The notes under the pieces were generated by a model, which was given only the letters and a program-made list of their open reading frames with translations, searched no databases and was not told where the DNA came from. The position numbers and the translations under genes were made by a program. Below are positions 17,246 through 27,257 of a stretch of 63,512 nucleotides of DNA, one piece after another. Numbering within the stretch: position 1 is the stretch's first letter; every line of letters begins with the position of its first letter. Location: contig MGME01000031.1 of NCBI GenBank assembly GCA_001796315.1, positions 1-63,512 on the forward strand, in the 5' to 3' direction. The DNA is from Chlamydiae bacterium RIFCSPLOWO2_12_FULL_49_12. Its GTDB lineage: Bacteria > Chlamydiota > Chlamydiia > Chlamydiales > Rhabdochlamydiaceae.

Positions 17246-17426
17246 CTCGACTTTGCAACTTTTTGGACCCGCCTGCCTCGTCTATTTGCTCTCGGACGTT
17301 CGACCTACGGTCGAACTGGGAGATTCTTTAAACCAGGAAGGGGTTTTTAACCCCTTCCTGGTTTAAATAACTCCCCCGAGAGCAAATATCTCGAGGCCTT
17401 CGGGCCCAAAAAGTTGCAAAGTCGAG
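17246..17426. mobile_element. Element A, copy 2 (181 bp)
   Basis: Same structure and orientation as copy 1 without its 17-bp duplication, and therefore probably the more complete palindrome: the centre reads AACCAGGAAGGGGTT then AACCCCTTCCTGGTT, and both ends carry CTCGACTTTGCAACTTTTT. The right end is directly followed by CTAAC and the GNAT gene start at 17444, so the element forms that gene's immediate upstream region. It also lies just upstream (76 bp) of the minus-strand MFS gene start. Confidence 0.85.
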
Positions 17427-17443
17427 CTAACGCATGCAACAAG

Positions 17444-17977
17444 ATGATTAAAGTACTGATTGCAGAGAAAGCGGCAGATCGGGAATATGCTCGAAGGATT
17501 CGCCATCGAATCTTTGTTGAAGAGGAAAAGATTCCTGAGGCTATTGAAAGCGAAGGGGATGAGGAGTCCCTGCATTTCCTGGCCGCAAAAGAGGGACTCT
17601 ATGTTTGCGCAGGCCGCTATCGGGTGAAGGGTCCTTTTTTAAAAATCGAGCGGGTTGCGACGCTTCCGGAAGCGCGCGGCAAAGGAGCGGCGACGGAGCT
17701 GATGCTTTTCATGCAAGCTTTAGGTTCTAAGGAACACCCGCGTCATCTGCAAATTCTCCATTCCCTAAAAAAGGTCGAGCTCTTTTATCGTAAATTGGGA
17801 TGGATTCCTGTTGGAAAACCTTTTCAGGAGGCAGGGTTGGAGCACCAGTTAATGATTCTTCCACCCAAGGAGCCCTCTTTGCTCCAATCGCTGCTCTGTC
17901 TCAAGGATCCTTCCTCGCCTGTTGTGATTTTAGATGAGTTGTACGCAAGGCTGCAAGATGGGCATGGCCTCATTTAA
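17444..17977 (+). CDS. GNAT-family N-acetyltransferase
   Basis: A 177-residue acetyltransferase. The N-terminal part (IRHRIFVEEEKIPEAIESEGDEE) and the acetyl-CoA-binding motif IERVATLPEARGKGAATELM resemble the ElaA/YitI-like GNAT group; the target molecule is unknown. The start at ATG 17444 follows element A by 17 bp and lacks a clear Shine-Dalgarno. The last 20 bp overlap the peptide transporter start, so the two are probably co-transcribed. The C-terminal 40 residues beyond the GNAT core are not recognised. Confidence 0.78.
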   Translation: MIKVLIAEKAADREYARRIRHRIFVEEEKIPEAIESEGDEESLHFLAAKEGLYVCAGRYRVKGPFLKIERVATLPEARGKGAATELMLFMQALGSKEHPRHLQILHSLKKVELFYRKLGWIPVGKPFQEAGLEHQLMILPPKEPSLLQSLLCLKDPSSPVVILDELYARLQDGHGLI

Positions 17978-19430
17978 AGATAAACAGCCTCAGGGCCTTC
18001 GTCTTCTTTATGCGACCGAACTGACGGAAAGGATCGCCTTTTACACGCTCCAGACCCTTCTCATTTTGTATATGAGCGAGGGACTCAATCTCTCCGATGA
18101 TCGAGCTTATTTGCTCTTTGGCGCCTATAGCGCTCTGCTTTACCTGACGGCAGTGGTCGGGGGCTATTTAGCCGACCGCTTTTTGGGCTTTCAGAAGGCT
18201 ATTCTCTTTGGGGGATGGCTCTTTGTCCTCAGCTATCTTCTTTTGGTCATCCCCGATCAACATTTTTTTTATTTGGGTTTAAGCGTCAACATTGTGGCTA
18301 ACGGTTTGTTTAAACCGAATGTAACAAGCATCCTGGGCGAGCTTTACGAAGGTCCCGAAGATCCTCGGCGGGATGCGGGATACACCCTTTTCTATATGGG
18401 GATCAACATCGGAAGTTTGCTTCCTCCGCTCTTTTTGGGAGGGTTGATCTTGTGGTTTAACTGGCAGGGAGGCTTTTCCCTTGCTGTTCTTGCAATGCTT
18501 GTCGCGATGTGGATCTTTTTAAAGGGAAGAGGGCAGTTAAAGGGAGCGGGAGGGATTCCGCTTGCTAGTTTATATCACCACCGGGGCAAAAAGAGAGTCT
18601 TTTTAATTCTCTTTTTCTCAGTCATCACTCTCGTTATCTTTTTTCTCTATCTGCTGCTCCATTTTGCAGCAGAGGTGGATCTCTTTGTGGGCGTCGTTTC
18701 GATCCTGTTTATCCTGATGGTTCTCTATCTTGTATTCAAAGAGAAGGGACGAGAGAGAGTGCGGATGGGAGCGGCTTTGCTGCTGACGATCATTTCTACG
18801 GCATTTTGGACCTTTTATGCCCAGCAGCCGACCTCTTTGGTCCTTTTTGCCAAACGCAATATGCGAAAAGAGTTGCTCGGCATCCCGTTAGATGCTGAGG
18901 CTACGCTCTTTTTTTCTCCCTTTTTCATCATCTTATTTTGTCCGCTCCTCTCTAAATTATGGCTCTATTTGCAGCATCGAAGAAGGGATTGGAGCACGCC
19001 GATAAAATTTGCTTTCGGCATTCTTTTGATGGCTTTGGGCTTTTTGATTTTGGGAATCGGAACGCGCTTTTTTGGAAAGGAGGCTTTGCTCTCTCCCTGG
19101 TGGATGATCTTTTGCTTTGCTTTTCAAGCTTTGGGAGAAGTCTTGCTTTCTCCCATCGGCCTCTCCATGATTACCGCGCTCTCTCCTCACGCTCATATCG
19201 GGTTGATGATGGGTGTTTGGTTTTTGGCGCAGGCATCAGCCTTTGCGCTCGGCGGAAAGCTCGCTACTTTTTCTACCGTCCTTCCACGGTTTACTCTGGA
19301 AGAATCACTGGCAGTCTATTCCCGCGCCTTCCTGCTCTTTTTTTGGATCTGTTTCTTTTTTGCCGTCGTGGCCTTTCTTCTGGCGCCCCTTCTCAATCGG
19401 ATGATTCATCCCAAGAAAACAGCCCTTTGA
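17958..19430 (+). CDS. Proton-dependent oligopeptide transporter (POT/PTR2 family)
   Basis: A 490-residue inner-membrane symporter for di-/tripeptides. TM1 contains YATELTERIAFYTLQTLLILYM, matching the ExxER(F/Y) proton-coupling motif of the POT family, followed by GAYSALLYLTAVVGGYLADR (family signature) and FYMGINIGSLLPP. About 14 hydrophobic segments are present. The start at ATG 17958 overlaps the GNAT gene by 20 bp and has AAGG 7 nt upstream. Peptide import fits an intracellular bacterium feeding on host peptides and pairs functionally with pepF at 22391. Confidence 0.9.
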   Translation: MGMASFKDKQPQGLRLLYATELTERIAFYTLQTLLILYMSEGLNLSDDRAYLLFGAYSALLYLTAVVGGYLADRFLGFQKAILFGGWLFVLSYLLLVIPDQHFFYLGLSVNIVANGLFKPNVTSILGELYEGPEDPRRDAGYTLFYMGINIGSLLPPLFLGGLILWFNWQGGFSLAVLAMLVAMWIFLKGRGQLKGAGGIPLASLYHHRGKKRVFLILFFSVITLVIFFLYLLLHFAAEVDLFVGVVSILFILMVLYLVFKEKGRERVRMGAALLLTIISTAFWTFYAQQPTSLVLFAKRNMRKELLGIPLDAEATLFFSPFFIILFCPLLSKLWLYLQHRRRDWSTPIKFAFGILLMALGFLILGIGTRFFGKEALLSPWWMIFCFAFQALGEVLLSPIGLSMITALSPHAHIGLMMGVWFLAQASAFALGGKLATFSTVLPRFTLEESLAVYSRAFLLFFWICFFFAVVAFLLAPLLNRMIHPKKTAL

Positions 19431-20127
19431 AAGGAGAGAGGAGCTGTTTTAAGGTGTTTGCAGGATTGAGAAGCTCTTTGAGCATGTTTTTGAGATTTTC
19501 TTTCTGAAAAACAGTTAAGAGCATCTGTCCCAGAACGCTATTTGCAATTTGATCCAGAGGAAGACCGCCGTGGCTTTGAATGTTGGTAAGGAGGATCTCT
19601 TTGATGAGAGGCAATGTATGGATTTTTTTAGGTTTTGTTTTGTAGACAACGTCCGTTTGGATGTTCTTGAGCAGAAGCTTGGCGATCGAGACGGTGCGAG
19701 CCGACTCCTTTTTGTCATAGGTGTCGATCCGGGTATAGAAGTTTTCCAGAAGGCGCGTCCAGTTTCCCTTGGGACTTGTGATCTCATCGAATTCTAATCC
19801 AAGATAGATCTGATCGAGAGAGATCTCATCTACAAAGAGGTTGTCTTTCAAAAAATTAATCAGGGGCGCCTTGATAATCAGTGTGTGAGTAGTCAGCGCG
19901 TTGGGAAGAATAGAGGTTTGGAGGTTCTCGACGGTTATTCCAGAAATGGTGATCCGGTTTAAAGAAAAGTCGATCTTGTCGACATGGACGGGGACGTTGA
20001 GTTTGCGCGAAAGAGCGTCGCTTAAAATATCAGGTGCTTTTTTGACATAGAGCCACGCTATTGTGCCCAGCGCAAAAAGGGAGAGTAGAAAAAGAACAAA
20101 AATTGTCTTCCAAATCCTTATCATCAA
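19393..20127 (-). CDS. AsmA-like membrane-anchored protein
   Basis: A 244-residue protein with one N-terminal membrane segment (about residues 7-28) followed by a periplasmic region beginning DALSRKLNVPVHVDKIDFSL, a pattern seen at the N-termini of AsmA/DUF748-type proteins that act in envelope lipid transport. The rest (VENLQTSILPNAL, LFVDEISLDQIYLGLEF) fits that beta-rich fold. It is shorter than AsmA itself. It overlaps the convergent POT gene end by 38 bp. The functional assignment is by analogy. Confidence 0.6.
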   Translation of the reverse strand: MMIRIWKTIFVLFLLSLFALGTIAWLYVKKAPDILSDALSRKLNVPVHVDKIDFSLNRITISGITVENLQTSILPNALTTHTLIIKAPLINFLKDNLFVDEISLDQIYLGLEFDEITSPKGNWTRLLENFYTRIDTYDKKESARTVSIAKLLLKNIQTDVVYKTKPKKIHTLPLIKEILLTNIQSHGGLPLDQIANSVLGQMLLTVFQKENLKNMLKELLNPANTLKQLLSPFKGLFSWDESSD

Positions 20128-20137
20128 CTCTAGATAT

Positions 20138-20170
20138 AAAAAAAGGCGCCTTAAAAAGCGCCTTTTTTTA
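20138..20170 (-). terminator. Rho-independent terminator after groEL
   Basis: A GC-rich stem (AGGCGC / GCGCCT arms, AAGGCGC-TTTTTA-AGGCGCC core) flanked by A and T runs, 17 bp past the groEL stop. The symmetry with T runs on both strands means it could act in both directions. Confidence 0.85.
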
Positions 20171-20186
20171 CTGTACTCAAGTTTTT

Positions 20187-22147
<1,961 letters not shown>

Positions 22148-22229
22148 ATCTTTTTCTCCTCGTATTAATAAAGAGTGTTTCTACAAGAGTACTGAGTGTA
22201 GTCGAGATGGGGATTTTTGCCAATGCTTT

Positions 22230-22256
22230 TTAGCACTTAAGAAAGGTAATTGCTAA
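22230..22256 (-). promoter_or_regulatory. CIRCE operator (HrcA site) of groESL
   Basis: TTAGCACTT, a 9-nt spacer, AATTGCTAA. The consensus is TTAGCACTC-N9-GAGTGCTAA; arms match at 8 of 9 and 7 of 9 positions. It is correctly placed about 80 bp before groES. Heat-shock control by the HrcA repressor is expected; hrcA is not in the window. Confidence 0.88.
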
Positions 22257-22270
22257 TTTGAGAGGGAAAA

Positions 22271-22369
22271 TATAGCGAACGCACTTCAAAAATTTGCTTT
22301 AGGCTTGGTCAAAGTCGAGCAAAGCCTCACTGGAATTTAAAATCCATTTTTGAGTATAAACTCGACTTT
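22271..22369. repeat. Solo element-B end plus CTCGACTTT inverted pair
   Basis: Positions 22271-22294 match the element-B terminal repeat (TATAGCGAACGCACTTC against TATACCGAACGCACTTC), followed at 22311-22319 and 22361-22369 by AAAGTCGAG and CTCGACTTT, the motif that forms the tips of element A. It fills most of the space between the groES CIRCE site and the pepF start. It looks like a decayed composite of both families and may contribute promoter sequence to groESL or pepF. Confidence 0.65.
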
Positions 22370-22390
22370 CTTGGGTATTGAGGAGATACG

Positions 22391-24196
22391 ATGGGTAAAC
22401 AAAGAAGGGATGTGCGCTCGGAGGATCAATGGAGGGTGGACTCTCTTTATCTTTCCCTAAAAGAGTGGGAGGCGCAATTCCCAAAATGGGGAGGGGAGGA
22501 AAGGGAGTCCAAATGGCCTGAGATCGGCGCCTTTAAAGGCAGGCTGGGAGAGGGAGAAGAAGTGGTCAAAGAAGTCATTGATACGCTTCTGTGTATAGAG
22601 AGAAAACTTGAAAAACTTTTTACCTACGCCCATCTTAGACAGGATGAAGATCTGAGAGCCGAGGAGCCAAAAAAAGCTCTCATGCGCATCACTTCTTTGC
22701 ATTACGAGTTTGCCAAAGAGACTTCCTGGATCCAACCCGAGCTGCTCCAGCTGGATGAAGAGCGGCTGCAAAAGTATTTGGAATCTCCCCTTTTATTACC
22801 CTACAAGATCTATCTCCAGAGGATCGTTCGTTTAAAGCCCCATACGCTTTCTCAAAAAGAAGAGGCCCTCCTTGCCCTTTCAGGCAATGCCTTGGAAGTC
22901 TCCAGAAGAGCCTTCGGGGCCTTCAATGATGCCGATCTGAAATTTCCCGAAGTGGAAGACAGCCAGGAAAAAAAAAGAGAGCTGACCCATGCGACCTATC
23001 ACCGTCTCCTGCGTTCTAAGGATCGCAAGCTGAGAAAAGAGGCATTCTGTGCTATGCACGAGAGTTACAGGCAATGGGAAAACACACTCTCCGAGCTCAT
23101 CTTTGGTCAGGTGCAAAACCACCTCTTTCAAATGAAAGCCCGCAAATTTAGCTCTTGCCTTCAGGCTGCCCTTTTTCCCCATCAGATTGAAACGAAGGTC
23201 TATACCTCTCTCATCGAAACAGTGCGCAATCATCTCTCTTCTCTTTACCGCTACATGCAGCTGCGTAAAAGAGTGATGGGTGTGGAGGAGCTCCATCTCT
23301 ACGACCTTCATGCTCCCCTCATTTCTCTTCAGGAAGAAGAGATCTCTTATGGACAGGCGGTTCAGTATGTAAAAGACGCCGTTGTCCCCTTAGGACAAGA
23401 GTATCAAAAGGAGCTTTCTTTCGGATTTCAAGAAGGAGGCTGGGTGGACCGCTATGAAAATGAGGGAAAGCGTTCGGGAGCCTATTCGAGCGGATGCTAT
23501 GATAGCATGCCCTTCATACTCATGAATTATGAGGGAGCTTTGCGAGATGTCATGACCCTGGCCCATGAAGCGGGCCACAGCATGCACACGCTGCTATCCA
23601 ATCGCCATCAACCCTATCACTACTCTCATTATCCCATCTTTTTGGCCGAAGTGGCCTCTACGCTCCATGAGGAGCTTCTTCTTGACCATCTTTTAGCCCG
23701 GGCGGAATCGAAAGAGCGAAGGGCCTATCTGATCAATCAGCGCATTGATGACATGAGAGCAACCTTTTTTAGGCAGGTGATGTTTGCTGAATTTGAATGG
23801 AAGCTGCACAGCTGCGCAGAAGAGGGAACTCCTCTCACTCCGGGACTGCTAAAAAGGGAGTATAAAAAACTCAATGAGGACTACTTTGGCCCCGGCGTCT
23901 TCATCGATCCGCTCATCGAGATCGAATGGGCGCGCATTCCTCATTTTTATTACAACTTTTATGTCTACCAGTACGCGACGGGAATCAGTGCAGCCTATGC
24001 TCTATTTGAAAAGATAAAAAAGGAAGGGCAGGCAGCTAGAAATCGCTACCTGCGTCTTCTCTCTTCCGGATGCTATGAGTTTCCGCTGCGTCTCCTTCAG
24101 GAGGCGGGTGTAGAGATGCTGAAACCAGAACCTGTCCTTTCCTTCATACGCCATTTTGACAGCCTCGTTCAAGAGCTTGACGTCCTTTTGGCATAA
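22391..24196 (+). CDS. pepF: Oligoendopeptidase F
   Basis: A 601-residue cytosolic zinc metallopeptidase (M3B) that degrades oligopeptides. The zinc motif is LAHEAGHSMHTLL near residue 393, and the third ligand lies in PIFLAEVASTLHEELL. The overall length fits PepF. The start at ATG 22391 follows GGAG and gives MGKQRRDVRSEDQW. It is divergent from groESL, the same arrangement I recall for C. trachomatis CT110-CT112. It can process peptides imported by the POT transporter upstream in the window. Confidence 0.95.
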   Translation: MGKQRRDVRSEDQWRVDSLYLSLKEWEAQFPKWGGEERESKWPEIGAFKGRLGEGEEVVKEVIDTLLCIERKLEKLFTYAHLRQDEDLRAEEPKKALMRITSLHYEFAKETSWIQPELLQLDEERLQKYLESPLLLPYKIYLQRIVRLKPHTLSQKEEALLALSGNALEVSRRAFGAFNDADLKFPEVEDSQEKKRELTHATYHRLLRSKDRKLRKEAFCAMHESYRQWENTLSELIFGQVQNHLFQMKARKFSSCLQAALFPHQIETKVYTSLIETVRNHLSSLYRYMQLRKRVMGVEELHLYDLHAPLISLQEEEISYGQAVQYVKDAVVPLGQEYQKELSFGFQEGGWVDRYENEGKRSGAYSSGCYDSMPFILMNYEGALRDVMTLAHEAGHSMHTLLSNRHQPYHYSHYPIFLAEVASTLHEELLLDHLLARAESKERRAYLINQRIDDMRATFFRQVMFAEFEWKLHSCAEEGTPLTPGLLKREYKKLNEDYFGPGVFIDPLIEIEWARIPHFYYNFYVYQYATGISAAYALFEKIKKEGQAARNRYLRLLSSGCYEFPLRLLQEAGVEMLKPEPVLSFIRHFDSLVQELDVLLA

Positions 24197-24228
24197 AAAT
24201 TGCCTGAAAAGATCAAGAGCGGTATACG

Positions 24229-24245
24229 CAATATTAGAAATATGG
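24229..24245. repeat. Exact copy of the element-B loop overlapping the ptsH start
   Basis: CAATATTAGAAATATGG is identical over 17 nt to the loop of elements B1 (26905-26921) and B2 (32912-32928). Its final ATGG includes the ptsH start codon. A GGTATA, like the element-B tip, precedes it at 24221-24226. It looks like a remnant that now forms the ptsH leader. Confidence 0.6.
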
Positions 24246-24529
24246 ATCAAACCTTTCAGAAAGTAAAAGCCGCCTTTATCGTCATCAATGAAAAGGGGCT
24301 GCACACACGTCCTGCGACCGAGCTTGTAAAGTGCGCCTCCTCCTTTAAATCCCACATCTTTCTCCATACCCTTTCCATGAGCGTCAATGCCAAATCCCTT
24401 CTGGGCATCTTGATGTTGGCAGCCTCAAAGGGGTCCAAGATCCGCATTGAAGCAGAAGGGCGGGATGCAGAAGAGGCCGTGCAAGCCCTGCTCTTTTTGG
24501 CCAAGAACAAATTCAACATTAAGTATTGA
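24242..24529 (+). CDS. ptsH: Phosphocarrier protein HPr
   Basis: A 95-residue phosphotransferase-system carrier. The phosphorylated histidine is His21 in KGLHTRPATELVK, and the regulatory serine region is NAKSLLGILMLAASKG (Ser52 in the position of Ser46). Family length is about 85-90, so the N-terminal 6-7 residues are extra. Start ATG 24242 lies within the element-B-loop copy. ptsI is not adjacent. It may act in regulation by HPr phosphorylation as in other chlamydiae, which lack most sugar PTS permeases. Its 3' end overlaps the convergent DUF151 gene by 11 bp. Confidence 0.93.
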   Translation: MDQTFQKVKAAFIVINEKGLHTRPATELVKCASSFKSHIFLHTLSMSVNAKSLLGILMLAASKGSKIRIEAEGRDAEEAVQALLFLAKNKFNIKY

Positions 24530-24941
24530 GTTCTTCGACGGGAATGGTCTTATCCAGGATCTCTTTGCGACAAAAGACGGGAATATTGTTCATCAGCGCC
24601 AAGGTGACACAGTCGCTAGGGCGTGCGTCAATCTCTAAAATCGTCGACTGGTCACCTCGTTTTTGTTCCAGGTAGAGGCGGGAAAAATAGATGGTATCTT
24701 CCAGATCGTTGATGACGATTTGCAAGGGTTTGATGTCGAGTCCGTTTAAGATGGCATTGATGAGGTCATGGGTATAGGGGCGTGGTTTGTGCTCTTCGGT
24801 CAGATAGATTTGAATGGTACGGCCGACCTGAGGATCAGTATAGATGGCAAAGCGTTTTTCTTCCGTTCCGAGAATGATAACAGTGTATGCGCGCGATTGC
24901 AGAATTTTACTGAAGCTGACGGGGATCAGATCCACATCCAT
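24519..24941 (-). CDS. Bifunctional nuclease family protein (DUF151)
   Basis: A 140-residue protein with the DUF151 pattern: SRAYTVIILGTEEKRFAIYTDPQVG, HDLINAILNGLDIKPLQIVIND, then YFSRLYLEQ and DARPSDCVTLALMNNIPVF. Family members have been reported to have DNase/RNase activity. It lies 9 bp downstream of rpiA on the same strand, so probably one transcript. Confidence 0.88.
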   Translation of the reverse strand: MDVDLIPVSFSKILQSRAYTVIILGTEEKRFAIYTDPQVGRTIQIYLTEEHKPRPYTHDLINAILNGLDIKPLQIVINDLEDTIYFSRLYLEQKRGDQSTILEIDARPSDCVTLALMNNIPVFCRKEILDKTIPVEELNT

Positions 24942-24950
24942 TCCCTCATT

Positions 24951-25625
24951 TTAGGGGCGAGTGACAATTTGTCCATCAGAAAAACCGATGAGGACGCGTC
25001 CGGCGAGGTGAAAGAAGAAACCGGTATCTACAACCCCGGGAAGCTGAATGAGTGAGGCGTGGTCTCTCTCTGGATGCTCCCTCAGCCGGGGAAAGTGAAT
25101 ATCGAAGATGTAGTTGTGGTTATCCGTGATGAAGAGATCCCCCTTTTTATTCTTGCGAAAGGAGCCATGGAAGCCCAATCTTTCGATCTGACGGCAGGTG
25201 GCTTGAATCCCAAATGGGATCATCTCTACCGGGAGATTTTTTTTCCCAAGAAGAGAACAGAGTTTGGATTCTTCAACGAGAACGACCATCTCCGTGCTCA
25301 TGCTGGCAAGAATTTTCTCGCGCACAAGGGCTCCTCCTCCCCCTTTGATCATCCTTTTTTGTTCATCGATCTCATCCGCGCCGTCGACGGCGATGTCGAG
25401 AGAAGAGAGTTGATTAATGTCCGTTAAGGGAATGCCCGCTCTTTTGGCAAGCTCTTCGGATTCATTGGAGCTGGCAACGGCCTGAATGGCGAGCCCTTCG
25501 GCGCAAAGCTCTCCTAAGCGCTTGATGAAAAAATGCGCTGTAGAGCCCGATCCAAGCCCTACTCTCATTCCCGATTTGATCAGCTCAGCTGCTGCCCGGC
25601 CGAGCCTCTTTTTGATTGCATCCAT
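24951..25625 (-). CDS. rpiA: Ribose-5-phosphate isomerase A
   Basis: A 224-residue isomerase of the pentose phosphate pathway. The motifs are RVGLGSGSTAHFFIKRLGE, DIAVDGADEIDEQKRMIKGGG, ALVREKILASMS and the KLCSLLGKKNLPVEMIPFG catalytic region. Length is normal. It is divergent from the Nif3-like gene with only 27 bp between starts and is followed by the DUF151 gene. Confidence 0.96.
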   Translation of the reverse strand: MDAIKKRLGRAAAELIKSGMRVGLGSGSTAHFFIKRLGELCAEGLAIQAVASSNESEELAKRAGIPLTDINQLSSLDIAVDGADEIDEQKRMIKGGGGALVREKILASMSTEMVVLVEESKLCSLLGKKNLPVEMIPFGIQATCRQIERLGFHGSFRKNKKGDLFITDNHNYIFDIHFPRLREHPERDHASLIQLPGVVDTGFFFHLAGRVLIGFSDGQIVTRP

Positions 25626-25652
25626 GATTTAAAACAGTTATTCTCTCATTTA

Positions 25653-26408
25653 ATGATTACCTTGCAAGATCTTTTTCGCTTTCTTGATGCTCTCTTTCCT
25701 ACAGAAGGGGTTTTAGATGCCTGCCATAATGGCCTGCAGGTGGAGGGGAAGGGAGAGATTCGAAAGATTGCGCTCGCTGTCTCCGCCTCTTTAGCCGTCA
25801 TCGAGAAAGCCGTCTCGATCGGAGCCGATGCTCTCATTGTTCACCACGGCCTTTTTTGGAAAAATGATCCCCTTTACCTTTCCGGGTCCAAAAGAAGCAA
25901 GCTCGCTCTTCTTCTGGCTCACGACATCTCACTTTTTGCCTATCATCTTCCCTTGGATGCGCATCCCTCCCTCGGCAACAACTGGAGGGCTGCCATTGAA
26001 TTAGGATGGAAGCAGCTCGAATCTTTTGGTATCAGCAATGGCTATCCTATCGGTGTTAAAGGAGCGTTTCCTGCACTCCCTGTACAGGAATTTACCAGAA
26101 AACTTGTGGATTACTACGGCCATAAAGCCGTTTTGGCTTTAGGGGGGAAAGAAGAGGTCAGCAGTGCTGCGCTTCTTTCCGGGGGCGGCCATCGTTACAT
26201 CGAACAGGCCGTCCGCGAAGGAGTGGACTGTTTTGTCACGGGCAGTTTCGACTTGCCCGTTTGGGATATTGCGTTAGAAGATCAGATCAATTTTGTGGCG
26301 ATGGGACACCATGCCACTGAGAGAGTGGGTCTTCTTGCCCTTCAGAGTCACTTGCAAGACCATCTGGGGCTTCCCTTAGAGTTCATTGATCTGCCCAATC
26401 CCTTTTAA
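25653..26408 (+). CDS. Nif3-like dinuclear metal-binding protein
   Basis: A 251-residue member of the Nif3/GTP cyclohydrolase I type 2-like family. Metal-ligand segments are DALIVHHGLFWK, AYHLPLDAHPSLGNN and VAMGHHATERVG; the full set expected for two metals (His-His, Asp, His, Glu) is present. Biochemical role is unsettled for the family. Start ATG 25653 gives MITLQDLFRFLD, the family N-terminus. It is followed by a CTCGACTTTT motif directly after the stop (26409). Confidence 0.92.
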   Translation: MITLQDLFRFLDALFPTEGVLDACHNGLQVEGKGEIRKIALAVSASLAVIEKAVSIGADALIVHHGLFWKNDPLYLSGSKRSKLALLLAHDISLFAYHLPLDAHPSLGNNWRAAIELGWKQLESFGISNGYPIGVKGAFPALPVQEFTRKLVDYYGHKAVLALGGKEEVSSAALLSGGGHRYIEQAVREGVDCFVTGSFDLPVWDIALEDQINFVAMGHHATERVGLLALQSHLQDHLGLPLEFIDLPNPF

Positions 26409-26487
26409 CTCGACTTTTAACCTTTTTTCTTGCGTATTATTTTTTTCATTCCTACTCTTAGAGGCTGTGTAAACCAGGAGTTGTCAT

Positions 26488-26826
26488 ATGGCAGTTGCGA
26501 TCAAAATTGAGAAAAGGGGTCTTGCAAGAGAGAGCCACAAGACGAAGAGGGTTCGGGAAAAACTGCAAAAAAGACTCGAAGAACAGGAGCGAGCCATCAC
26601 TCCTCATGCCATCGAACAAAAAACCATTGAAATTCATCGCTGGATTGCACGCCATGCACCCTATCGAGTTGTCCTCCGGTCGAAGAACATTTCTCTCTTT
26701 GATGAAAATCAAAACACCGCTAGACTCAGCCGCCGAGTCGAAGCAATTGCACAAAAACTACAACAGCAATTGACGCTCCCTTCGAAAGATTTAAAAGAGC
26801 GCCATATTCAAAAGCAGTCGAGGTGA
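26488..26826 (+). CDS. Hypothetical basic, coiled-coil-prone protein
   Basis: I do not recognise this 112-residue protein. It is rich in Lys, Arg, Glu and Gln with a heptad-like stretch at about residues 18-50 (KTKRVREKLQKRLEEQ), and has no membrane segment. ATG 26488 is preceded by a GGAG-like site (CAGGAGTTGTCAT). The stop codon is followed after 3 bp by element B1. A DNA- or RNA-binding role is possible from its charge but not shown. Confidence 0.6.
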   Translation: MAVAIKIEKRGLARESHKTKRVREKLQKRLEEQERAITPHAIEQKTIEIHRWIARHAPYRVVLRSKNISLFDENQNTARLSRRVEAIAQKLQQQLTLPSKDLKERHIQKQSR

Positions 26827-26829
26827 CGA

Positions 26830-26994
26830 TATACCGAACGCACTTGAAAAATTGGATTTGGGCCGACGCGAAAGCTCCCCCCGGTTCGACGATCGCATCT
26901 CGCCCAATATTAGAAATATGGGGCGAGATGCGATCGTCGAATTCCGAGGTTTTGGCGCAGCCGAAATTCCAATTTTTGAAGTGCGTTCGGTATA
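26830..26994. mobile_element. Element B, copy 1 (165 bp)
   Basis: A non-coding palindrome with tips TATACCGAACGCACTT and its exact inverse. The inner stem is 21 bp with perfect pairing (TTCGACGATCGCATCTCGCC at 26885-26904 plus one base; inverse at 26921-26941). The loop is centred on CAATATTAGAAATATGG. A TATA at each tip allows a TA target duplication as for Tc1/mariner/IS630-type elements. It begins 3 bp after the stop of the preceding gene. The rest of the space up to 27136 carries small GC-rich hairpins (for example CTTCCC/GGGAAG near 27039-27055) and no gene. Confidence 0.85.
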
Positions 26995-27136
26995 CACCAA
27001 GCGAAATCGGAGCGCAGCATTCCGAACGGCGACGCCCTTCCCGCTGAGGGAAGATCGAGGAGAAGGGGGCGTGGCAGAGGCGCATCAAGTCCAAATTCAC
27101 AAAATCTGACGGAGTGCGGCAGTGCCGGAGACGAAG

Positions 27137-27245
27137 ATGAACTGGGGCCTTATGGCCCGAGAATTTTTTTAGGTTTTGGGCCGAGTTTCGAACTCGGCCC
27201 AACCCGTCTTTTGAAAATACCCGGCCCTTAAGGGCCGTGTTTCCA
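27137..27245. repeat. Element C, copy 2 (109 bp, inverted relative to copy 1)
   Basis: Inverse of the unit at 125-233, with the same three hairpins in reverse order. Its end is 12 bp before the tyrS start codon, so unless transcription begins inside it, it forms the tyrS leader and could attenuate or insulate tyrS expression. Confidence 0.85.
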
Positions 27246-27257
27246 AACGGGGGAGGG

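Noticed and set aside
26823-27109. Open frames across element B1 (and 32641-33006 across B2) encoding a shared peptide with WIWADAKAPPGS
   Set aside because: The shared peptide follows from the conserved nucleotide palindrome. It has no ribosome-binding site, and in B2 the frame is a shifted reading of accA's end.
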